Assembly: GCA_934754355.1 (NCBI GenBank)
Contig: CAKVID010000006.1
Span: forward strand, 16,921 to 80,920
Direction: 5' to 3'
From: an uncultured Clostridia bacterium
Lineage (GTDB): Bacteria; Bacillota; Clostridia; Christensenellales; UBA1242
Length of the DNA stretch: 64,000 bases
Part shown: piece by piece, positions 1 through 8,448 of the stretch
Layout: each line of letters opens with the position of its first letter
How positions within the stretch are numbered: the first letter of the stretch is position 1
Notes under the pieces: model-generated
What the model saw: only the letters and a program-made list of their open reading frames with translations
What the model was told of the DNA's origin: nothing
Databases searched by the model: none
Translations under genes and position numbers: made by a program

Positions 1-119
1 GTGTAAAAATAATTAACTTTTTTTGAAATAGGTATTGAAAAATAATGCAAAATAGTATAAACTAATATTGCTTTTGACGCATATTTTGCAAAAAAATGTG
101 AATTTTATTCCAAAAAGTA

Positions 120-148
120 TTCAAATGTTTTGCAAAATATTGTATAAT
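120..148 (+). promoter_or_regulatory. SigA-type promoter of the coiled-coil membrane protein gene
   Basis: TTCAAA (120-125) and TATAAT (143-148) are separated by 17 bp, which is the usual vegetative promoter geometry. Transcription would start near 155 and give a leader of about 120 nt before the start codon at 276. Confidence 0.6.
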
Positions 149-154
149 ATATAT

Positions 155-239
155 AATCTAAAATATAGATGAAATTCAATTTTAGATTGTACATGCTAAA
201 ATTTTGATATTATAGTCAGACTACATGGTGGGTAGTTTG
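155..239 (+). other. Two hairpins in the 5' leader
   Basis: A perfect 10-bp inverted repeat (AATCTAAAAT 155-164 with ATTTTAGATT 179-188) lies right at the predicted 5' end of the transcript. A second 8-bp stem follows (217-224 with 232-239, one G-U pair, 7-nt loop). Neither has a T-run, so these are not terminators. A 5'-stabilising or regulatory leader is possible, but no known riboswitch is recognised. Confidence 0.4.
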
Positions 240-275
240 CAAAATTAAAATTAGTTTGAAAGTGAGGGGTATTTT

Positions 276-2063
276 ATGGGAGCAGTTATTGGTATTATTT
301 TGGATATTTTGGCAATTCTAGCAATAATAGTATTTGGATCTTTTATTGTTGTTCTTATTGCTGATTTAATTCTATGTATGTTTGATAATCACGAGGGAAT
401 TATTTTCAATAGAAAGAAGAAATCTTCTACAGAAGAAAGTATTGAAGAAACTAGTACAACTGTTAAGAAAGATGATATTGTAGTATATTCTAACCAATCC
501 AATCCAAATGGAACTATTGAGACAAAAACAAAGACTGAGAAAGTTGACGGCGAAGTTGTAAGTGAAATAGACTTTGATAAAGCAGTTGAAGAACAACAAG
601 CATTGAATAGAAAGAGAAATATGGAGAATGCTCCTATTGTTAATGAAGAAGAGCAAAAACCAGTTCAAAGACCAACTCCAAAGCCAGAACCAAAACCAAA
701 GAAAGAAGACGATGGATTTTGGGATATTGACGAAGACCAAGACTTCAAAGATTTGCTTGATGAAGTAATCAAAGAGGCTAAGGGTAGTGACAAAAAACAA
801 AAAGAAGTTGTTGTTGAAGAGAAGAAAGAAAGCGAAGAAGACAAATTAGCAAAAGAACAACAAAAGAAAGAACTAGAAGAACTAAAACAACTAAAAGAGC
901 AACAACAAAAAGAACTTGAAGAATTCAAACAAATGAAAGAAGACTTTGCAAGAGAGAAAGAAGAACAACTTGCTCTTTACAAAGACAATCTAGACAAACT
1001 AAAAGCAGAAGAACTAGATAAATTAAAACAAGAAATTGTTGCTGAACAAGAGAAATTACAACAAGAAAGAGAAAAACTAGAAAATAAACAAGAAGAATTA
1101 GAAGAAAAGAAAAATTCTGAAACTGTAGGCACTGAAAGAGAAGAGATTGTTAAAGAAACAATTATAAGAGACGAAGAAGAAATCAACAAATTGAAATTCA
1201 AAAACTTAGTTAGAATGAATAATCGTCTAAGCAGAATTATTAGAGATACAGAGAAATTACAAGACCAAAAGCAAAAAGAATTGGTTAAGAAAGAATTAGA
1301 AAAGAAAAAATTACTAGCCGAAGAACAAGAAGAGAAACTTAGAGAACAAGAAAGAAGAATTGAAATTCAGAGACAAAACCAAGAAAGACTTGCAAAACAA
1401 GCCGAAGCACTAAGAAGAAGAAATGAAATCAATAGAAAATTACAAGAAGTTAGCAAGAAGGCTGGTAAGTATAAATTAGATAATACTAAGGTTAAAGTAG
1501 TCAAAGAAACAGATCACAATAATCATCATGTAGTTGAAGAAGTTGTTACAACTGTTGAAGAGACTATTCCGGGAACGGATACAGTAATTAAGACGGTAGA
1601 GAAAGAACCTATCAAAGCTGCCCCAACTCCAATTTTTGAGAAAGCATATTATGAGCAAAAATTAGTTGAACTAGATAATGAATTGAAAGAAGCAGAGAAA
1701 GAACTTAGAGTTAATAAATCTGAATATATTCCACTAACTAGAATTCATAAAGCATATGCTAGAGACAGTGAAAAATTGCGTAAGAAAGAAATCCAAGTAG
1801 CAAAACAGAAAGTTGCTTTGTATGGTGTTAATTCCAAAAATGTTGACCCAGCAAAGAAAGCAAAACTAGATGAAAATTTGGCATCACTTTCTGAACTAAA
1901 AGATAGTGTAGAGCATTGTGAAGAAGTTATCAGAAAGAATAAAGATAGATATCCTGTTCTAGAGAAAAACAATAAACTTCTAAATAAACAAGTTGATAGA
2001 ATTAATGATGATATCAAGACTTGTGAGAAAGCAATCTCTTATTACAATAAGAAACAAAAATAA
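276..2063 (+). CDS. Membrane-anchored coiled-coil protein of unknown function
   Basis: No family is recognised in this 595-residue protein. Residues about 4-35 form one long hydrophobic segment that would anchor it in the membrane with a short N-terminus. A Pro/Lys-rich linker follows around 125-145 (PKPEPKPKKE), and then a very long run of E/K/Q heptads from about 170 to 400, typical of an extended coiled coil. A Val/Thr-rich stretch (about 410-445) separates this from a second helical region. The start has GTGAGGGG 10 nt upstream. A structural or scaffold role at the membrane is a guess from architecture only. It is a single-gene unit with its own promoter and terminator. Confidence 0.8.
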   Translation: MGAVIGIILDILAILAIIVFGSFIVVLIADLILCMFDNHEGIIFNRKKKSSTEESIEETSTTVKKDDIVVYSNQSNPNGTIETKTKTEKVDGEVVSEIDFDKAVEEQQALNRKRNMENAPIVNEEEQKPVQRPTPKPEPKPKKEDDGFWDIDEDQDFKDLLDEVIKEAKGSDKKQKEVVVEEKKESEEDKLAKEQQKKELEELKQLKEQQQKELEEFKQMKEDFAREKEEQLALYKDNLDKLKAEELDKLKQEIVAEQEKLQQEREKLENKQEELEEKKNSETVGTEREEIVKETIIRDEEEINKLKFKNLVRMNNRLSRIIRDTEKLQDQKQKELVKKELEKKKLLAEEQEEKLREQERRIEIQRQNQERLAKQAEALRRRNEINRKLQEVSKKAGKYKLDNTKVKVVKETDHNNHHVVEEVVTTVEETIPGTDTVIKTVEKEPIKAAPTPIFEKAYYEQKLVELDNELKEAEKELRVNKSEYIPLTRIHKAYARDSEKLRKKEIQVAKQKVALYGVNSKNVDPAKKAKLDENLASLSELKDSVEHCEEVIRKNKDRYPVLEKNNKLLNKQVDRINDDIKTCEKAISYYNKKQK

Positions 2064-2093
2064 TTAATTTGATTATATAGATTGATTATAAAA

Positions 2094-2124
2094 AAAGCCA
2101 AGTTTAGTTTACTTGGCTTTTTTT
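2094..2124 (+). terminator. Intrinsic terminator
   Basis: The 10-bp perfect stem AAAGCCAAGT / ACTTGGCTTT has a 7-nt loop and is followed by a T-run. It closes the coiled-coil gene. Confidence 0.9.
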
Positions 2125-2209
2125 GTGCATAGAAAAATCTAATTATTGTGTCATTAATTTATTTGGTTCAAAAAATATATTTAAAAATTATTTAGCGAGT
2201 ATAAAAAAT

Positions 2210-2486
2210 AAAAAAACTGTGCAACTATTTTCGATGGTGCAGTCGCAAATATTCTGTAGCAATTCGCTCCTTCAAAGCACCCTTATGGCACATACCTTAA
2301 ATCTTTTTAATGCTGCTTCATTCCTGACCTGACATGGTTCAAAGCAAGATATTGCATAAGACCTTGATATCATCACTTCAATACTATAGAAGTACTTACT
2401 CTGCATTAACACCTAGAATAGTGTTCGGCTCCGCATATAGTGGGTTTCGGATACAGGGCACCACTAACTCCCCGCTTAGCACAGTA
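2210..2486 (-). ncRNA. ffs: Signal recognition particle RNA, long Firmicutes type
   Basis: Read on the minus strand, this is a Bacillus-type SRP RNA of about 275 nt with an Alu domain. The S-domain is clear at 2311-2338: GTCAGGTCAGGAATGAAGCA, with the GGAA tetraloop that binds Ffh. The Alu-domain signature (GCTAAGCGGGGAGTTAGTGG, then TGCCCTGTA) lies near 2447-2483. The two ends pair (ACTGTGC at 2479-2485 with GCACAGT at 2216-2222), and a T-run follows the 3' end. The exact ends are inferred from the promoter and this terminal helix. It scaffolds SRP for co-translational membrane targeting. Confidence 0.93.
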
Positions 2487-2491
2487 CAAGT

Positions 2492-2520
2492 ATTATATCA
2501 AAGATTACTCTTTTTTGCAA
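2492..2520 (-). promoter_or_regulatory. Promoter of the SRP RNA
   Basis: On the minus strand TTGCAA (2515-2520) and TATAAT (2492-2497) are spaced by 17 bp. This puts the transcript start near 2485, exactly where the terminal helix of the SRP RNA begins. Confidence 0.75.
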
Positions 2521-2560
2521 CATTTTAAGCATTAAGATATAATAATTTTTGTTAATTTAA

Positions 2561-2569
2561 TTTGTCGAA
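2561..2569 (+). promoter_or_regulatory. Possible Spo0A box
   Basis: TTTGTCGAA contains the core TGTCGAA of the Spo0A-binding consensus and lies about 50 bp upstream of the CBS-domain gene. A 7-bp core can occur by chance, so this is suggestive only. Confidence 0.3.
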
Positions 2570-2621
2570 TAGAACAATTTATGTTAAACTACAATATACA
2601 TATAATAAATAAGAGGGAATT

Positions 2622-3353
2622 ATGCCGGATTTTACAGAAAATGCAAAAAGATTTATCACTTGCTATAATCAAATAGATCAATCGCTTAGATCTCAGTATG
2701 ATTTAAGTAAGAGTAGTAGTTATACTGAAGTTATTAGAAGGTCATCTAGAATGAATGCTTTTGTGAAGAAATATGAAGATCAATTGATAGACTATGGAAG
2801 ACTTAGAAATGCAATTGTACATTCCTTCAACGAAAGCATGGTTATAGCCGAACCTCATACAGATGTTGTAGAAGAATACGAAAGACTATCCAAAGTTATT
2901 TGTACTCCGCCTCTTGCAGTGGATACAGTTTGCAATAAAGACATTCATACAATTACTAGCGATATTATGTTAAATCAAGTAATACAGAATATCTACAAGA
3001 CGGGTATTAGTAATTGGCCAGTATACAAAGATGGAATGCTGATTGGTGTGGCTAATTCTAGGAAACTTATCAAGGAAATTGGTAAAAAAATATATGAGAA
3101 GAGAGATATAAATGAATATCTAGAAAATACCAAGATTGAAGACGCAATAAGTAATTTTGGCGAAGATAATTATTATACTATTGCTAATAAAAATGTAACT
3201 CTAGATAAGATTTTGCAATTATTCTCTGAGAATAGAAAATTGAGTTTGATAGTAATAACCGAGAGTGGAAGTTTGCTAGAACAACCAATAGGGGTTGTTG
3301 CCATTGCAGATATCATGGACGTGAATAAAATTCTGGATAATTATAATAATTAA
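2622..3353 (+). CDS. CBS-domain protein
   Basis: This is a 243-residue soluble protein. The N-terminal half (1-85) is helical and charged. The C-terminal part (about 95-240) looks like a tandem pair of CBS motifs: repeats of the type hydrophobic strand, then INWPV/LSLIV, then a glycine-containing strand (GMLIGVANSRKLI; PIGVVAIADIMD). CBS pairs usually sense adenine nucleotides or related ligands, but the ligand and partner cannot be told here. GAGGGA sits 7 nt before the ATG. It stands alone, directly upstream of the ileS promoter and transcribed in the same direction. Confidence 0.75.
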   Translation: MPDFTENAKRFITCYNQIDQSLRSQYDLSKSSSYTEVIRRSSRMNAFVKKYEDQLIDYGRLRNAIVHSFNESMVIAEPHTDVVEEYERLSKVICTPPLAVDTVCNKDIHTITSDIMLNQVIQNIYKTGISNWPVYKDGMLIGVANSRKLIKEIGKKIYEKRDINEYLENTKIEDAISNFGEDNYYTIANKNVTLDKILQLFSENRKLSLIVITESGSLLEQPIGVVAIADIMDVNKILDNYNN

Positions 3354-3355
3354 AC

Positions 3356-3384
3356 TTGACAATAATATGCATTTGTTGTATATT
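3356..3384 (+). promoter_or_regulatory. SigA-type promoter of the ileS leader
   Basis: TTGACA (3356-3361), a 17-bp spacer and TATATT (3379-3384) put the start of the T-box leader at about 3391. Confidence 0.8.
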
Positions 3385-3390
3385 GAAAGT

Positions 3391-3680
3391 GTTCAAATAT
3401 GAACGAGCAAAAAAAACGATAATAAAGGACATGCTTATCTTTGAAAAACTTTACAGAGAGCAAACATATGGTGAGAGTTTGCAAGTGTAGTAGAAGAATG
3501 TTGTAGTTTTCTCAAGTATCACCTTTTAGTTGATGGACTGAAAATTGATTAAGTTCATTCGGGTTTCTCCCGTTATAGGGATAGTATGTGTTGGCATATG
3601 ACTTACAAAAAACTTGAATTTAATTGTATGTAGAAGGTTTTTTTTGGAAGCGTACTGCTCAACCTTCTACATTTTTTTTG
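3391..3680 (+). promoter_or_regulatory. T-box leader of ileS (tRNA-Ile sensor)
   Basis: The leader has several T-box landmarks. These are an AGAGAG motif (3455-3460) followed by a GGTGAGAG-containing stem I distal arm, an AUC (Ile) triplet at 3518-3520 as candidate specifier, and a CCCGTTAT-type stem III region (3569-3577). It ends in a strong terminator. T-box leaders bind the cognate uncharged tRNA and read through the terminator when the amino acid is scarce. The T-box sequence proper is divergent: the loop holds UGGAAGCG instead of UGGNACCGCG. A short helix, GTATG (3626-3630) with CGTAC (3651-3655), could be the antiterminator. The specifier is assigned by position and by the downstream gene, not by a folded model. 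Confidence 0.75.
3629..3679 (+). terminator. Regulated terminator of the T-box leader
   Basis: The 11-bp perfect stem TGTAGAAGGTT / AACCTTCTACA (3629-3639 with 3661-3671) is followed by eight Ts. It would compete with the short antiterminator helix that shares its 5' strand. Confidence 0.85.
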
Positions 3681-3695
3681 AATTTGGAGGGAATA

Positions 3696-6600
3696 ATGAA
3701 AAAACAAGATATTAAGCCAAATTTGGTGGCTAACGAATTAGAGATTTTGAAATTCTGGGAAGAGAACAAAGTCTTTGAGAAAATGAAAGAGCAGAATAAG
3801 AAGACTGGCAAATACTTTGCAACAATGGACGGCCCTATTACTGCTAACGGAATGACAATGGGTCTTCATCATGCTTTCGGAAGATCTTTGAAAGACGCAA
3901 TGATTAAATTTAGAGCAATCAATGGCTATGATATGCATTACCAGAATGGTTTTGACGCACAAGGTCTTTGGGTAGAGGTTAATGCTGAGAAAGATTTGGG
4001 ACTTAATTCTAAGAAAGACATTGAGAAATATGGAATAGATAAATTTACTGAATTCTGTATGAACAAAGTTAAAACTTGTGCATCTAAAATGACCGAGCAA
4101 TCTATAAGACTTGGTCAAATGATGGACTGGGATAACTCTTACTTTACTAATTCGGATACTAATATTGAGACAATTTGGTATTTCTTGAAGACTTGCAAGG
4201 AGAAGGGTTGGTTGATAGAAAAATATAGACCAATGCCTTGGTGTACAAGATGTGGAACAAGTCTATCTGAACACGAAATGAGTGATGCTGATGCTTATCG
4301 TAATGATACTTGTCAAGCAGTATTTATTAAACTTCCTGTAATCAATGAAAACTTCAAAATGCTAGTATGGACAACCACTCCTTGGACACTTTCTAGTAAT
4401 GTTGCGATTGCTGTTAATCCTGAACTTAAATATTCTATATGTAGAGTTAAATCTGATGATAAATTAATTTGTGTATGTTCTACTGCAACTAAAGTATTGA
4501 AAGATGATTTGATTAGTGTAGAAAAAGAAGTAATGGGAAGTGAATTAGTAGGCAAAGCGTATGAGACTTGCTTTGAAGAATTGCCACTACAAAATTTTGT
4601 ACACAAAATAGTTGCATGGGATCAAGTTGATGCAACCGAAGGTGCTGGCTCTGTGCATATCGCTCCTGGTTGTGGTGCAGAAGACTTTGAATTAGGTCAG
4701 AGTATTGGGCTTCCTAATATTTGTCCTATTGATGAAGGCGGAATTTTCTACGATAACTTTGGTTTCTTATCTGGACTTGATGCCAACAAAGATGAAACTA
4801 GAGATTTGGTTTTTGCTGAACTAGAGAAGAGAGGCAAATTGTATTATCATCATGCATATACTCATAGATATCCTCATTGTTGGAGATGCAAAAGTCCAAT
4901 ATTATTTAGACTTATCAAAGAATGGGCTATTTCTATGGACGAACTTCGCCCAATGCTAATAAGTGAAGCAAAAAAGGTTGAATGGCAACCAGCATTCTAT
5001 GAGAAAAGAATGATAGATTGGCTAACAAATATGGGAGATTGGTCTATTTCTAGAAAGAGATACTATGGACTTCCTCTTCCTATTTATGTTTGTGATTGTG
5101 GAGAGATTACCGTTGTAGGAAGCAAGAAAGAATTGAAAGATTTGGCAGTTGAACCAAGCAAAGTAGATAAACTTCCACACTTACATCGTCCATACATTGA
5201 TGAAGTTAAAATCAAATGCCCTCATTGTGGCAAACCGGTTGAAAGAATTAAAGATGTAGGCGATTGTTGGCTAGATGCTGGTATTGCTCCATTTAGTACT
5301 AATAAATATTTTGAAGATAGAGAATTCTGGGAGAAGAATTATCCTGCAGAATGTGTAATTGAGATGAAAGAACAGATAAGACTATGGTTCTATTCAATGC
5401 TAGTAATGGGTGTTGCTTTGACTGGTAAATCTCCTTATAAGAAAGTATCTACTTATGGCTCACTTCTTGCTCAAGATGGCAAGAAATTATCTAAGAGTAG
5501 TCCTAATAATATTCCGCTAAATGAAGCATTTGAAAATATCGGTGCAGATGTTATAAGATATACATTCTGTGCTACTAATCCACAGAGTGATGTAATATTC
5601 AGTTATTCATCAACTGATGAAGTTAGAAGAAGACTTTTAGGACTATGGAATATATTTGTGTTCTTCAATACTTATGCAATTATAGATAATCCAAAATTAG
5701 ATGGATTTGAGCCAAAGAAAGAAGAATTGAATATAACAGACAAGTGGTTGATTGCTAGAACTAATGAATTTGCTACTAAATGCAAAGGATATTATGAAGA
5801 AGTTAAAACTTGCGAAGTTGTAAGTGAATTTGAGAAATTTGTAGATGAATTATCTAATTGGTATATTAGAGTCAATCGTAGAAGATTTTGGAAATCTCAA
5901 GAAGATAGCGATAAATTAAATGCATATTTCTGTTTGGAGTATGCTATCAAAAATATTTGTATGGTTATGTACCCTATAATGCCATTTATGATGGAATATA
6001 TGTGGCAAAACCAAGTAAGAGAAGTAGAGAAGAATGCAAGCCTTAGTGTAATGATGTCTGGATTTAAGATTGCTACTTATTCGATTGAAGATAATAGCGT
6101 ATTAGATAAGACTAATATTGTAAGGTCAATTATTGCTTCTGGTTTGAAATTAAGAAATGAAAATAATCTAAAAGTAAAACAACCTCTAAAGAAAGCATTT
6201 GTAATTAGTCCAAATAGCAATACACTTACTGCAATTGAAGACTATAAGACAATTATCGAAGAAGAATTGAATATCAAAGAAATTGAACTTAGTGATGATG
6301 TAGAAACATTCAATCTTCACTTCTTGACACTTAATTTCCGTAATGCTGGAAAGGTGCTAAAAGGTGATGTTCAGAAGATGAAGGTTGAACTTGAGAATAC
6401 TACTGACGAGAAAATGGAAGAGTATGTCAAAGAGTTAGATGGCGGCACGGTTAATATAAATAACTTTGGAGAAATGCCAAGTGATTTATTTATTAAGAAT
6501 TCTAAACCAAGACCAGATTTTATTATGACAAGCGAAGACAATGTTACAGTTGTTCTAGATATCACTCTTGATGAAGATTTAATTGATGAAGGTCTACTTC

Positions 6601-6848
6601 GTGAGATTATCCGTAATGCACAAGTATTAAGGAAAGAAGCAAATTTTGAAATAGACGATAGAATTGATATAACAATTATGTCTAATGACGACAAAGTTCA
6701 AGAAATTATCAATAATAATGCAGACAAAATTAAATCAGAAGTATTGGCAAATTCGTTTAATGAGAAAACTTTTGATGCAGATATAAAAAAGGAAGTTGAA
6801 ATTGGAGACGGCTACAAAGTTAATTTTGCTCTAAGAGTTAGTAAGTAA
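3696..6848 (+). CDS. ileS: Isoleucyl-tRNA synthetase, atypical HIGH-motif subtype
   Basis: This class I synthetase of 1050 residues charges tRNA-Ile. The Rossmann domain carries GLHH (about 56-59) in place of HIGH, within MGLHHAFGRSLKD. The KLSKS loop is at about 597-601. Zinc-type Cys pairs appear at CTRCG, CWRCK and CDCG/CPHCG. The length and the C-terminal editing/anticodon layout suit the long IleRS type, and the upstream T-box with an AUC triplet supports Ile specificity. I start at ATG 3696, which has GGAGGG 5 nt upstream. An in-frame ATG at 3624 lies inside the leader terminator and is not credible. Variants with a similar GxHHAxGR block exist among bacterial IleRS-like proteins, so the motif change is probably lineage-typical. 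Confidence 0.93.
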   Translation: MKKQDIKPNLVANELEILKFWEENKVFEKMKEQNKKTGKYFATMDGPITANGMTMGLHHAFGRSLKDAMIKFRAINGYDMHYQNGFDAQGLWVEVNAEKDLGLNSKKDIEKYGIDKFTEFCMNKVKTCASKMTEQSIRLGQMMDWDNSYFTNSDTNIETIWYFLKTCKEKGWLIEKYRPMPWCTRCGTSLSEHEMSDADAYRNDTCQAVFIKLPVINENFKMLVWTTTPWTLSSNVAIAVNPELKYSICRVKSDDKLICVCSTATKVLKDDLISVEKEVMGSELVGKAYETCFEELPLQNFVHKIVAWDQVDATEGAGSVHIAPGCGAEDFELGQSIGLPNICPIDEGGIFYDNFGFLSGLDANKDETRDLVFAELEKRGKLYYHHAYTHRYPHCWRCKSPILFRLIKEWAISMDELRPMLISEAKKVEWQPAFYEKRMIDWLTNMGDWSISRKRYYGLPLPIYVCDCGEITVVGSKKELKDLAVEPSKVDKLPHLHRPYIDEVKIKCPHCGKPVERIKDVGDCWLDAGIAPFSTNKYFEDREFWEKNYPAECVIEMKEQIRLWFYSMLVMGVALTGKSPYKKVSTYGSLLAQDGKKLSKSSPNNIPLNEAFENIGADVIRYTFCATNPQSDVIFSYSSTDEVRRRLLGLWNIFVFFNTYAIIDNPKLDGFEPKKEELNITDKWLIARTNEFATKCKGYYEEVKTCEVVSEFEKFVDELSNWYIRVNRRRFWKSQEDSDKLNAYFCLEYAIKNICMVMYPIMPFMMEYMWQNQVREVEKNASLSVMMSGFKIATYSIEDNSVLDKTNIVRSIIASGLKLRNENNLKVKQPLKKAFVISPNSNTLTAIEDYKTIIEEELNIKEIELSDDVETFNLHFLTLNFRNAGKVLKGDVQKMKVELENTTDEKMEEYVKELDGGTVNINNFGEMPSDLFIKNSKPRPDFIMTSEDNVTVVLDITLDEDLIDEGLLREIIRNAQVLRKEANFEIDDRIDITIMSNDDKVQEIINNNADKIKSEVLANSFNEKTFDADIKKEVEIGDGYKVNFALRVSK

Positions 6849-6855
6849 TTAATAA

Positions 6856-6892
6856 AAAGACACCAAATTAATTATTAGTTTGGTGTCTTTTT
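6856..6892. terminator. Bidirectional terminator between ileS and zur
   Basis: The 12-bp perfect stem AAAGACACCAAA / TTTGGTGTCTTT is flanked by A- and T-runs on both sides, so it can stop both convergent transcripts. The stop codon of the minus-strand zur gene falls in its loop. Confidence 0.88.
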
Positions 6893-7267
6893 ATTATTTT
6901 TGCAATTTTCGCATAATCCATAAATTACAACATTATTTTCATCAATATCAAAATTATATTTATGGGATAATTGATGATTAATTTTGTGATAAGGGCAATA
7001 ATCTAATTTAATTTCAGCATGACAACGCTTACACTTTAGATAATGACAGTGGTCGTCTATATTAAGTGTGTATAGTGCAGTGCCTTTCTGGTCGCTTGCT
7101 TTGATTACAATATTTTCTCTTGTAAATGCCTCAAGTGTTCTATAAATAGATGATAGCGTTATATTTTCATCTTTCAATTGATTATATATTTCAGCGGGAG
7201 TAAGTGGGGTACTAGCGTGACTAAGGGTTTCTTTTACTCGCTGTCTAGTCTTGGTGTTTTTTAACAT
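6875..7267 (-). CDS. zur: Fur-family zinc-responsive repressor (Zur-like)
   Basis: This 130-residue protein has the Fur fold. An N-terminal winged helix comes first (PAEIYNQLKDENITLSSIYR), then a dimerisation domain with DDHCHYLKC and two CxxC pairs (CKRC, CENC) that hold the structural zinc. It is divergent from the znuACB operon, and the shared intergenic region contains a perfect 7-1-7 Fur-family palindrome inside the znu promoter region. This makes zinc the likely effector and znuACB the likely target. Iron- or peroxide-sensing paralogues (Fur, PerR) have the same fold and cannot be excluded from sequence alone. Confidence 0.88.
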   Translation of the reverse strand: MLKNTKTRQRVKETLSHASTPLTPAEIYNQLKDENITLSSIYRTLEAFTRENIVIKASDQKGTALYTLNIDDHCHYLKCKRCHAEIKLDYCPYHKINHQLSHKYNFDIDENNVVIYGLCENCKNNKKTPN

Positions 7268-7379
7268 TATTGTTATCCTTTTACAAATATATTTTATCCA
7301 TTTAATTTAGAATTGTTTATATGTTTCAATTATTTTTCTAATATATTCTAAAATATTCAATTAATTTTGTCAATAAGAC

Positions 7380-7408
7380 TTGACATCTTGCATAAATTAA
7401 ACTATATT
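7380..7408 (+). promoter_or_regulatory. Promoter of the znuACB operon
   Basis: TTGACA (7380-7385), 17 bp, TATATT (7403-7408). The predicted start at about 7415 is immediately before the Zur operator, so a bound repressor would block initiation or early elongation. Confidence 0.8.
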
Positions 7409-7419
7409 ATTGTAGTAAT

Positions 7420-7434
7420 TGCGAATAATTCGCA
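7420..7434. promoter_or_regulatory. Zur operator, perfect 7-1-7 palindrome
   Basis: TGCGAATAATTCGCA is a perfect 7-1-7 inverted repeat, the arrangement recognised by Fur-family dimers. It overlaps the first transcribed bases of the znu operon. Confidence 0.8.
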
Positions 7435-7451
7435 TTTAGATGAATTTCAAA

Positions 7452-7466
7452 TGCGAATGACTTGCA
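7452..7466. promoter_or_regulatory. Second, imperfect Zur operator
   Basis: TGCGAATGACTTGCA keeps the same 7-1-7 frame with two mismatches in the right arm. Its centre is 32 bp from the first box, about three helical turns, so two dimers could bind the same face of the DNA. Confidence 0.6.
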
Positions 7467-7479
7467 TTTGTTGATGATT

Positions 7480-8448
7480 ATGAAGAGATATGTGAAAGTT
7501 ATTTTAGCAAGTTTAATGATTGTGATAATGCTTGTAGGTGGGGGATACTCTATCTATTATTTTTCCAAACCTAGTGAAGATAAGATGGTAGTAACAACAA
7601 TATTTCCTATATATGATATCACAAGAGAAATAATGGGCGATGACAAAGATATTATGTTGCTTGAAGATACGGGAGTTGATATTCATAATTTCAATCCATC
7701 TCTAAGAGAGAGTATGCATATAAGGAATGCCGATTTATTTATCTACATTGGTGGCAGTAGTGATAAATGGGTGGGAGATTTGTTACAATTGAAGACATCA
7801 GATAGTTTCCACTCGCTTAATTTATTTGATAGTATAGAGAAATTAGAAGAGAGTGATGAGGGAATAGCTGATGACCATCATGATAAAGACCACCATCATG
7901 ATGAAGACATAGAATATGATGAACATATCTGGTTAAGCGTTAAAAATATGATAAAGATGACAGACACCATATGTAATAATCTTTGTCAAGTGTATCCTGA
8001 TAGAAGAGAAACTTTTGTAAATAACGCAAATGCATATATAGATAAATTAAAAGCACTAGATTTGGAGTATTACAATAATTGTCATGGCAAAACTAACAAA
8101 TTAATTTTTGCAGATAGATTTCCATTCTTATATTTAACCAAAGATTATAATCTTAATTATTATGCTTGCTTCAAGGGGTGTTCAACAGAGAGTGAAGCCA
8201 CTTACGAAGTTAAGAGGAAAGTGATAGACGAGATAAATAATAACGATGTCAATTATATATTAGTATTAGAAAACTCTAACCAGACACTAGCAGAGAGTAT
8301 TCTTAGTAATTCTAAATGCAAGAAGGGAGTGGAGATTTTGATACTTAATTCTTGTCAAAGTGTAACTGCAATTGACGCCAAACATTTATCTATGTTAAGT
8401 ATTATGCAAGAGAACTTGGAAGTATTAAAGAAGGTATTAGACAAATGA
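7480..8448 (+). CDS. znuA: Zinc ABC transporter, metal-binding protein
   Basis: This is the extracytoplasmic zinc-binding component of about 322 residues. An uncleaved-looking N-terminal membrane segment (about 8-28) lacks a lipobox Cys. Ligand motifs of the ZnuA/AdcA cluster A-I family are visible: VDIHNFNPS, DEHIWLS and FADRFPFLY. A His/Asp-rich loop (DDHHDKDHHHDED, about 131-143) is typical of zinc rather than manganese binders. The start is uncertain: ATG 7474 and 7480 are both possible and neither has a clear Shine-Dalgarno sequence. The gene overlaps znuC by 4 nt (ATGA), so the transporter genes are translationally coupled. Confidence 0.92.
   Translation: MKRYVKVILASLMIVIMLVGGGYSIYYFSKPSEDKMVVTTIFPIYDITREIMGDDKDIMLLEDTGVDIHNFNPSLRESMHIRNADLFIYIGGSSDKWVGDLLQLKTSDSFHSLNLFDSIEKLEESDEGIADDHHDKDHHHDEDIEYDEHIWLSVKNMIKMTDTICNNLCQVYPDRRETFVNNANAYIDKLKALDLEYYNNCHGKTNKLIFADRFPFLYLTKDYNLNYYACFKGCSTESEATYEVKRKVIDEINNNDVNYILVLENSNQTLAESILSNSKCKKGVEILILNSCQSVTAIDAKHLSMLSIMQENLEVLKKVLDK

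Noticed and set aside
2123..2528. Two short plus-strand open frames
   Set aside because: They lie on the opposite strand of the SRP RNA, have no ribosome sites, and no protein-like composition.
3624..3695. Extended N-terminus for IleRS from ATG 3624
   Set aside because: The ATG lies inside the leader just before the T-box terminator stem, has no ribosome site, and the extra residues do not match the family start.
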